Assembly (NCBI GenBank): GCA_015143295.1
Contig: CM026574.1
Coordinates: forward strand, 10,666,938 to 10,730,937
DNA from: Tetracentron sinense
Taxonomy: Eukaryota > Streptophyta > Magnoliopsida > Trochodendrales > Trochodendraceae
Reading direction: 5' to 3'
Length of the DNA: 64,000 nucleotides
Below the pieces are notes generated by a model. It worked only from the letters and a program-made list of their open reading frames with translations, did no database searches and was not told where the DNA came from. The position numbers and the translations under genes are program-made. Shown here piece after piece: positions 56,506-64,000 of this stretch. Position 1 is the stretch's first letter, and the number at the start of each line of letters is the position of its first letter.

Positions 56506-57670
56506 AACCCTTCTAGTTCGTGGGGAACAACTTTGGGGAAGTATTGAGAAGGTTTTTAACTCCTTCTAGAGTTCATAAAAGCTCTGAAATATTATTGTTC
56601 TCCTCCTCTTGGTTAGCTTCCTTCAACTTAGAGTTTGCAAGCCTAAAGCTACAATTTTGCTTATTTGGACTTGTCCTTTGAAGGAGTCCATTTAGGTATT
56701 GATTTATATCAACCCGTTCTGGATAGAACACCTTGGCCGGAGTATTCCAGAGCCTTTTTGAAGGAGATCGATCTGAGAAGGATCGTGGTAGAGTGATTTG
56801 GTCGGTGGATTCCGAAGCCGTCATTAACGGAGATCGATCGGAAGATCGTGGAGTGTTTTCACGACACAGAGAAGTACGAGCGGCTGCAGTTGATCACGGG
56901 ACTTGTGAGTACATGATGACTTTTCGAGGCGTGGAGGACTAAGAACTGAAGGATCGTGGTGTCAAGTCTGAATGAGTCAAGTTCGAGTCTTGTAAGTTCT
57001 TGTTTACTTTGTCTTAGTGGATTCTAATGGCTGGACTAGATCCCGTGGTTTTTCCCGGAAGGGTGTCCACGTAAAAATCCTTGTGTTGTGGTTTGCTTGG
57101 TTTACCTTATTCCGCACTTAAATTTTATCATCCCTTAACTAAATAACTTAATTGTTAAAATCATAAAAAGGGTTGATAGACTTTTAGGAAAACTTAACCA
57201 TCCCCTTGAGCTTGTGAGATTCTCAACTCAAACATAGATTTGGGATTCATCGAATTAGATTTTTCACCGTCAATTCAATTTCTTTACAGAATGGAATTGG
57301 CGGTAGAAATACTACCGCTATGAAGTCGGGGTTTGCTCCCTCAAGAGGGTCCCCATGCAGGAAGAGGCAAGGAGACCTCTGTCCTTAGGTACAATATAAA
57401 AACAGAAATAAAAAGGGCCCTGTAGTAAGATCAGGAGCTTACAATGCTTTAAACAAAAAGAATAAAAGGGGTAGGGGGATCCTACCCTGTTGCCTGATTC
57501 CCACGGTGGTAGAGGTGGCGGTGCACAGTGGTGGAGGCCTGGGGGTGATCCCTGGATGCTCTAGGGTCTCTCCTAGGGTGGAGGACAAGGTTGGGAAGGT
57601 TGGATTTTCAGATTGGCAGAGCTTCAATAATGAGATTTTTTGGAATAAGGTTTAGGCTTGAAGAGGGGGG

Positions 57671-57681
57671 TATTTATAGGA
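57671..57681 (-). promoter_or_regulatory. TATA box in LTR B
   Basis: The minus strand reads CCTATAAATAC. Confidence 0.65.
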
Positions 57682-57791
57682 TTAGGGACGACCCTAGGGT
57701 AGTTTAGGGATTAAAAATAAGGTGTAGGACACTAGGGATGTGGAGTTGAGGAGTCCAGGGGGTGCCAGACAAGTTTTACGTAAACTCCAGG

Positions 57792-57965
57792 AATTGCGAT
57801 AATGTCAATACCGCCATTCCTGTTCTAGGCTAAAAAAGAATGGTGGTAGATATATTACCGTCATTATCTGGTTTTTGTCAAGCAGGCTCAACCCATTCAC
57901 TATTGATCAGGGTTACTGTAGCTTTTGCTAAATCTGGTAATGACAGTAAAGTTATTACCGTCATT
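57792..57965. repeat. Array of AATGxCGGTA-(7)-TACCGxCATT inverted repeats in LTR B
   Basis: Three 27-28-bp units at 57792, 57839 and 57939. Further copies at 55750-55772 (split by the nested LTR) and 57267-57330. Confidence 0.8.
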
Positions 57966-58129
57966 ATCTAGGTTTTTAAATTATGAACATGGGCCCCCAC
58001 CAACGGTCATCTAAGGCTCGTGGGCCCATGCTTGAGCCCACAGGGTGGTCTAGTTGTAGGTTTTGGGTCTCTAGGCCAAGAAATGGGCCTTGAGCCCTAG
58101 AGTTAAACCAGGGGTTTAATTAGGGTTTA

Positions 58130-58450
58130 AATAGGTTGGACCTAGGTTTGCCTAGGGTTTAACTAGGGCTTGACTAGGGTTTGCTTAGGTTTGACTTAGG
58201 GTTTGTCTAGGGTTTGACTAAGGCTTGATTAGGGTTTGCCTATGATTTGACTAGGGCTTGCTTAGGTTTGACTAAGGCCTGCTTAGGTTTGACCTAGGGT
58301 TTGACTAGGGACTGCTTAGGTTTGACCTAGGGTTTGCCTATGACTTGACTAAGGCTTGACTAGGGTTTGCCTAGAGTTTGACTAGGGTCTGATTGGGTTT
58401 GACCTAGGGTTTGACTAAGGCTTGACTAGGGTTTTACCTAAGGTTTGAGG
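58130..58450. repeat. Telomere-like minisatellite in LTR B
   Basis: About 18 degenerate ~17-bp units of GACTAGGGTTTGCCTAG / GACTAAGGCTTGCTTAG type. Confidence 0.8.
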
Positions 58451-58506
58451 ATATTATACATGGTTAACCATGGTTAGGAAGGGGGTGTAAAAATTGGGTG
58501 CTTACA

Positions 58507-59459
58507 GAGGGTATAGAAGAATTCCTAAGCTTGCCCGTGATGGGGGAAGGCCTTTCAGGTAACAAATATGTATTTGAATGGTATTTTCCTGCATGCAATT
58601 GAAATATTTTTCATGCATGATGTTGTTGCGACTCTAATTGGAAAAAAAATTAAAATGCAATCTATATATTCAGAAACAAAATTAAAGTGCAATCTATATA
58701 TTTGGAAACAAAATTAAAGTGCAATATGTGATTTGAAAGAAAATTAGAGTACAATTTATATTTGGAAAGACAATCAAAGTGTCAACTGAGAATTCAGAAA
58801 GAAAATCAAATTGGAATATTTATGTAGAAAGAAAATTAATTTGCCCTTCTATATTTGCAAAAGAAAATTCAATAGTAGTTGTGCCTAAACTTATATCTTT
58901 CGTTCTATAAATGGGCCTTGAATGGATTTCATCACTCGTTGGGCCTTCACAAGCTCTTGTAGCTCTATTGAAGGTTTAGCTCACCGTTTCTATTTTCTTC
59001 TATGTATTAGGGTCTCTATCTCAGTGTGTGATTCAAGCCTTCAAGGCGATGTCAATCGGATAAGCGATCTACCAAAAGGACATAATTTTTTATGCTCATT
59101 AACTAGGAAGGCCTTGTCGATGAGGTACAGTTTAATACATCCTCGTGATGCATCTAATGAATGCTTATCAGTCATCATCTCATAAGATACAACGAGATGA
59201 GCAAGTTAACCAGTCGTTCGGTTCGGTTCCATCCTTGGACAACCATCAATGAAGCAACGAGCTGTCGCCGCCTTTACTGAAGGATGACGGATTCGCGCGA
59301 GGGACACCCTGCGAAGATAGTCGTGACGTCTATGTAGTTGACATATGTTAAACATGTGAAAACTTATCACTTCTCCACATATGCATCTATGGGCCTCAAG
59401 GATGGCAGATTTTAATGAGGGAAAAAGGAAAAAGGGACAAAAGGAGATTAGATCACAAC
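58507..59459. other. Intergenic DNA between LTR B and the copia element
   Basis: Contains a tandem repeat at about 58640-58840 and otherwise nothing recognised. Confidence 0.5.
58640..58840. repeat. About 36-bp AT-rich tandem repeat, about 5-6 copies
   Basis: Units resemble AAACAAAATTAAAGTGCAAT plus CTATATATTTGG, diverging to the right. Confidence 0.75.
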
Positions 59460-59658
59460 CAATTGCAATTGAATTCAATTGCATATTTGTGAGTGATTGA
59501 TTGAAAAAAAAAAAGAATTTTGGAAGAGAAAATATACACTTTATTATGCTTTCAATCCAATATATATACACAGAATTACTAACTAAATAAGGATAGAACA
59601 AAAATAGGAATCTAATTAAATGCTAAAGATACTGCTAAAAATAATCCTAATTCCAACA
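59460..59658 (-). repeat. 3' LTR of the Ty1/copia element
   Basis: On the minus strand it starts TGTTGGAATTAGG at 59658, right after a PPT (TTGAGGGGGAG). It holds TATATATTGG and AATAAAG-like signals. The far end is uncertain; about 200 bp is usual for such Tork-like LTRs. Confidence 0.65.
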
Positions 59659-59659
59659 C

Positions 59660-61641
59660 TCCCCCTCAAGCTGAGGCGAATATATTGACGAGCCCAAGCT
59701 TGACAAGAGAAGATTGCAGTAACGAGGGACCAACAGACTTGGTGAACATATCAACAGTCTGATCGGATGAGGGAACAAAGTTCGGAGAAATGACACCTGA
59801 ATGAACTTTTTCCCGAATGAAGTGAATATCAACTTCTATGTGTTTTGTCCTCCTCATGAAGTACAGCGATAACATAATGGCAGACTTATTATCACAAAAC
59901 AAAGAAGATGAGTCCATTACTAAGAAGTCAAGCTCATTCATAAGGGAACGTAGCCAGAGAAGCTCACACATGGCCTGAGCCATGGCATGATATTCTGCCT
60001 CAGAAGAAGATCGAGAAACAACCGCTTGTTTCTTACTTTTCTAGGATATGAAATGACTACGATGGAAAGTACATATGCCAGAAGTAGAGCGCCTATCACT
60101 CTTAGACCCTGCATTATCAGCATCTGTAAAATAGGAGAGACCTGACTGTGCTCCTGTCATATAAAAAAGCCCAAGACTAGGACATGTCTTAAGGTACCGA
60201 AGAATATGATAAAATGCATCTAGATGAGAGGTGCGTGGAGAGTGCATAAATTGACTAACAACACTAACAACAAAAGTGAGATTCGGTCTTGTGTTCGTCA
60301 ATAAATAAAATGACCCACAAGACATTGATAAACGAACGGATCTAATAGTAACTCCCCCGATTATGCTGACAATTTAAGGTTTGGATCCATAGGAGTAGAA
60401 GTAGGCCTACACCCAAGCATACCTATATCCAGAAGAAGGTCAAGTACATACTTCCACTGAGATAGGGATATGCCACGACGAGACCTAGCAACCTCAATGC
60501 TAAGGAAATACCGCATAGGACCCCAAGTCCTTAATATCAAAGGACACCCTGAGATCACACTTCACCTTAGCAATACCAAGTGCATCATCTCCATTAATAA
60601 TGATGTCATCTACATAAACTAAGATAATAATACACTGTCGATCTGACTGTTACTAAATAAAGCATGTATAATCAGAGTGGCACCTAACAAACTCGATATT
60701 CAGAACTACATCACTGAAGTGACTAAACCATGCTCGAGGAGACTACTTAAGCCCATAGAGGGATTTTTGGAGACAACAAACTTTCCCTAAATACTCCCCC
60801 TAAGCCCAAAAACTCGGTGGCGGATCCATGTAGATAATCTTCGAAAGATCACCACAAGGAAAGCATTCTTGACATCCAACTGATGAACATGCCAAGAATA
60901 GGAAGTAGCAAGTGAGGCAAGAAGACGGACCTTAGTCAACTTAGCCACAAGAGCAAAGGTTGCACCAAAGTCTTTACCCAAAACTTGAGTGAAGCCTTTA
61001 GCGACAATGGGAGCCTTATATCTCTCAACAGTGTCATCTGTAAAATACTTCACACTGAAGACCCAGTTACAACCAACTGTACGCTCACCAGCATGCAGAT
61101 CAACAAGGTCCCATGTCTGATTTTGCTTAAGAGAATCCATTTTTGCTTTAATGGCAACCACCCACTTAGGCTCTTAGAAAGCCTCAAAGACTGATCGAGG
61201 AATAGACACTAAATCAACCTGACCAAGGAAAGACTGATAGGAAGCTAAAAGACCCTTATAAAAGATAAACTTGGCAATAGGATGATCAGTACTACAAGAA
61301 AAACCCAAACGGGTAGGGGGATGACGATCACGGGGAGGGTACTAGGGAGGTACAATATCAGAAGCTAAGGGAAGAGGTGAAGTACCTGAGTCCGGAGAAG
61401 AGTCTGGCGAAGGAACATGATAGTGCAGATGGTGAGAAACATTAAAGCGCAAACATCAAGGAATATAAGGGAAGGGATCAGTAGTGATTACCGGAGGGAG
61501 GGACCTGCTAGTGAGTGAAGGAGAGTACACCAGAGGAGGCTCAAGAATGGGTGCAAGATGAAGAAGCAAGCGATTGTCCACCGGAGGAGTCTCCTCAACA
61601 GGTCCCGACAAGGAAGGAGTACTTGAAAAGAAATGAACAAC
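59660..61641 (-). pseudogene. Ty1/copia pol: reverse transcriptase and RNase H
   Basis: Minus strand from 61641 down: spacer after integrase with Pro/Ser-rich residues, then RT: SLKQNQTWDLVDL (61130), RYKAPIVAKGFTQ, HVHQLDVKNAFL, the catalytic YVDD at 60605-60616 (intact), SLSQWKYVLDLL and GCRPTSTPMDPN. RNase H follows: LTNTRPNLTFVVSVVSQFMH, FTDADNAGSKSDRRSTSG, EAEYHAMAQAMCELLWL-type box, TKHIEVDIHFIREKV, DMFTKSVG. Frameshifts and stops separate these pieces. The element is a Tork/Retrofit-type copia that is no longer coding. Confidence 0.9.
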
Positions 61642-61829
61642 TGTAGACACCCTACGTTTGCCCGGATTCTTCATGCTCCTCTAACTCTCCTACTCTAACA
61701 CTTTGACTCTCCAAGGCTGTAGGACTTACCTCTTAACCCAACTTGTCCAATTTATCCTAATATTAGACCAAACCAAAATCCATCAGAAGAGGACCCCTCT
61801 TGATCTTTCAAAAAAAAAAAAAATTGTTA

Positions 61830-62082
61830 GGTCGTTTTTATCAAAAACGACCATCCTATTTTAGCCATGAAAACTTGGTCGTTTTTGATAAAAACGACCA
61901 AAATTTTTAGGCTTCATTTGTATGGTCGTTTATGTCAAAAACAACTTTGTCTGAGTCCGTAACTAACCCATGTGCTAGGAAATCTTTTCTGTTACAAGAG
62001 GGGACTCGTTGGTCGTTTTTATCATAAACGACCAAGCTTATTTACACTAAATTCATATTGTCGTTTTTGATAAAAACGACCA
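61830..62082. repeat. Five copies of a 23-bp palindrome
   Basis: GGTCGTTTTT-ATC-AAAAACGACC or near variants at 61830, 61877, 61924, 62011 and about 62059. The central three bases are ATC or GAT depending on orientation. The first three starts are exactly 47 bp apart. Confidence 0.9.
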
Positions 62083-62269
62083 GACTTATACTCTTTTTTT
62101 TGTCCATCAACTCTTATAGTATATTAACTTTCTTTGGACCAAATTACCCCCACTATTTTCGAGTTCCCAAGGATTTCATCCCAAACAACCAAAAAAATGA
62201 CTTTTATGTCCCTAAGAGTGTTTAGTCCCATATTGGAATTGGATGAGTTTTTCCCCTCAACCTCTCCCC

Positions 62270-62279
62270 TATAAATACC
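62270..62279 (+). promoter_or_regulatory. TATA box in the solo LTR at 61.6-63.7 kb
   Basis: CTATAAATAC, with TTTCCCCTCAACC just upstream. Confidence 0.65.
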
Positions 62280-62649
62280 CCAGCCCTTTACCTCATTTGA
62301 CACCACTCTTGCTAACCAAAATTCTGCAAAAAAAGAGACTAAGAAAGCCATGCTTTGCAAGGCATTCTAAGTCTTGAAAAAAATCTTTTATCCATTTCCC
62401 TTTGTCACAAAAACCCTAGAATTCTCTAAGTCCTTAGAGAATTAAGAAGAGAAGGCCTTGGAGAGGAGAAAGAATGAGAAAGGAGAGCTTGAAATACTTG
62501 GAAAAGCTTGAAGGTTCAAATTCAAGGGGGTCTCCAACCCACATTGGTAGGCCAACACTATACCTCGTCCCATTTCATTTTGTGCAACTTCTCTCCTTCA
62601 CCCTAATTTTTAAGACCTATCCCCCTTTCTTTGGGTAATTTGGACCCTC

Positions 62650-63010
62650 CTATGACGCGTTTCACCGATTAGTGGGCTTCAAATGGAAGAAAGAGGGGTA
62701 GGAACCCTTAGGTCTTTTTAGAACCCTTTTATTTTTATTTTCTTTTTTAAAAAAATGATGAATGGGCCAAGTTGTTAAAATTTTCCCTCTCTTTGCTCTA
62801 AAACTCACTAAGGACCCCCTAAGACGCATTTCGCCGAATTGGGGCTCCTTGTGAGATATGGAGATATAGAAATATACCCCTTAGTCTTAGAACCCACATT
62901 TTCATTCTCATTATTGCTCAAGCATTGTAATGAAGTGTTCCTCTTCTCCTTAAAAATGTTCATTAAAGATCCCTTACAACACGTTTCACCGATTTGGGGC
63001 TCTTTGTGAA
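62650..63010. repeat. Degenerate ~160-bp repeat, three copies of its core
   Basis: The core GACGCGTTTCACCGATT...GGGGCTC...GTGA recurs at about 62653, 62820 and 62977. The flanking AACCCTTAGTCTTAGAACCC-like text is shared by two of them. Confidence 0.7.
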
Positions 63011-63100
63011 TAACAAGGAAAATTGGGGTATTTCATTCATTGTTAGACATATGTTTTCTTTCAAAAATCTTTTTTTTTTTTATCATCATCTTATGCAATA

Positions 63101-63380
63101 TAACGATGTCTAATCTTTCTAGATTAGAGTCGTTATAATGCCAATTTTTAGATAGATTTTCATCATCATTTCATGTATTTTAACGATGTCTAATCTTTCT
63201 AGATTAGAGTCGTTATAATGCCGATTTTTAGATAGATTTTCATCATCATTTCATGTGTTCTAACAATGTCTAATCTTTCTAGATTAGAGTCATTATAATG
63301 CCGATTTTTAGATAGATTTTCATCATCATTTCATGTGTTCTAACGATGTCTAATCTTTGTAGATTAGAGTCGTTACAATT
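63101..63380. repeat. 80-bp tandem repeat with an embedded hairpin, about 3.5-4 copies
   Basis: TAACGATGTCTAATCT starts at 63101, 63181, 63261 and 63341, an exact 80-bp period with few substitutions. Each unit folds: TAACGA..TCTAATCT pairs with AGATTAGA.TCGTTA around a 4-nt loop. Confidence 0.95.
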
Positions 63381-63675
63381 CTTCGGAAATTAGAATTTCA
63401 TTAACCATTTTTTTTAAGCCGATTTATCAAAGATTTTTTTTAGGGAATTTTGAAATCTTAAGTTACTGTCATTGGACGGGTGATTTGGGGTGCCTAACAC
63501 CTTCCCCAAATCACAATAAAGCCTCCCTTCCCGAGATCTCATCATGGTTTCGCATTAATTTTATTTTAAAATGAATTTCGGTGATCAATCACACCATAAC
63601 TCGATGATTGGTGGTGACTCAAGTTTTCTTTTCTTTTTTAAAAAAATAATTTTCGAAAAAGGTTGCTATCTCACA

Positions 63676-64000
63676 AAAGTTTTCAAAAAAGTAACATCCA
63701 ATGAGTGATAGATGTGACAAGTAATCGGATCATAAAAACAATACCCCTTAGACATGCTAGAATACCCTAAGAAGATACACTGAATGGCCTTATCATCGAG
63801 TTTGGTACGAGAAGGACTGCGGTTCTGAACAAAGCATGTACAGCCGAACACACGAGGTATAATAGGAAAAAGGGTGCTACCAGGCTGTTGGATACTCTCA
63901 TACCACATAAGAAACACCGAACAACAGACATAATGTGGCGGTTTTTACGCTCTGCCACACCATTTTGCTCAGGAGTGTAAGGACAGGTAAGCTGCTAGAG
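63676..64000 (-). pseudogene. Ty1/copia integrase C-terminal part, running off the window
   Basis: Minus strand: AERKNRHIMSVVR (63950), then RVFGCTCFVQN, KLDDKAIQCIFLGYSSMSKGY and DPITCHIYHSLDVTF, the usual end of copia integrase before the acidic spacer. The reading frame shifts within it. It continues in the same element at 61641 after the solo LTR. The remaining gag and protease lie beyond position 64000. Confidence 0.9.

Larger units (their letters stand above)
55773..57266 (+). mobile_element. Solo LTR nested in LTR B, 1494 bp
   Basis: Starts TGTAAAGTCCATG and ends GATTTTTCA, with a perfect CCGTC duplication (55768-55772 and 57267-57271). The plus-oriented TATA box (56494-56505) follows the GGGTCGACCC array. 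Near the 3' end are TTATTCCGCACTTAA and ACTAAATAACTTAATTG, typical of SIRE-like copia LTRs. Confidence 0.9.
54849..58506 (-). mobile_element. LTR B: solo LTR related to LTR A, interrupted by another solo LTR
   Basis: On the minus strand it starts TGTAAGCACCC (58506) and ends CCATGCTAACA (54849). The flanks are GAGGT (54844-54848) and GAGGG (58507-58511), a duplication with one mismatch. No PBS or internal sequence follows, so it is a solo LTR. Without the nested 55773-57266 element and one TSD copy it is about 2.16 kb. Same layout as LTR A. Confidence 0.8.
61642..63675 (+). mobile_element. Solo LTR of a gypsy (Ogre/Tat-like) element inserted in the copia element, about 2.03 kb
   Basis: Starts TGTAGACACCC and ends near GGTTGCTATCTCACA. 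It carries a palindrome array (61830-62082), TATA (62270-62279), ~160-bp repeats (62650-63010), an 80-bp tandem repeat (63101-63420) and a GGGTGCCTAACACCTTCCCC block near the end as in LTR A/B. The copia integrase end (right) and the post-integrase spacer (left) flank it. The target duplication is imperfect (ACAAC left; ACAAA overlapping the right end), so the right boundary is good to about 5 bp. Confidence 0.7.

Noticed and set aside
63101-63420. CRISPR-like regular repeats
   Set aside because: The spacing is a simple 80-bp tandem repeat with near-identical units and no unique spacers, in a plant LTR.

Overview
This window is nuclear DNA of a flowering plant: AT-rich, with spliced plant genes that have short AT-rich introns, and very dense in LTR retrotransposons and MITE-like elements. 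Nothing in it fixes the species. The amount of nested TE material suggests a medium to large genome. No bacterial, CRISPR or phage features, and no rRNA or tRNA genes, were found.

Layout. 1-1443: an LTR on the minus strand, cut by the window edge. 1444-4076: LINE debris, probably inside a large intron. 4077-5189: the last coding exon of an ASHH2/SDG8-like histone H3K36 methyltransferase gene (plus strand). 5190-21000: intergenic DNA with two PIF/Harbinger-type MITEs, SINE-like repeats, a decayed gypsy RT/RNase H (minus) and several foldback elements. 21018-32366: one complete but decayed Tat-lineage Ty3/gypsy element (minus) with both LTRs, a perfect 5-bp target duplication (GTTAA), PBS, PPT, gag-PR-RT-RNH-aRNH-IN, and a spliced antisense accessory ORF in tail-to-tail orientation with pol. 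It split a foldback element on insertion. 35055-38340: the one complete gene, a 10-exon USP-domain receptor-like cytoplasmic kinase (722 aa), with a 304-bp MITE in intron 7. 39-41 kb: MITE-like elements. 40.9-47.1 kb: a pol-deleted chromovirus-type gypsy remnant (minus) whose LTR holds a solo LTR. 48.9-58.5 kb: an Ogre/Tat-like 5' LTR with PBS and an ORF1 remnant, then a related solo LTR with another solo LTR nested inside it. 59.4-64.0 kb: a Ty1/copia element (minus) running off the right edge and interrupted by a 2-kb solo LTR.

Two patterns go beyond routine annotation. (1) Every large LTR with a recognisable TATA box (eight LTRs, seven unrelated motifs) carries a private array of 2-8 palindromic or inverted-repeat motifs about 70-480 bp upstream of that TATA box. 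(2) At least four, probably five, dispersed foldback elements share a conserved core (TTAACCATGGTTAA-like blocks plus a GACACRTG-type block) but end in small hairpins whose sequence differs from copy to copy while base pairing is kept. The two host genes appear unrelated in function. Most of the remaining DNA reflects successive TE insertions, and nesting gives their relative order.
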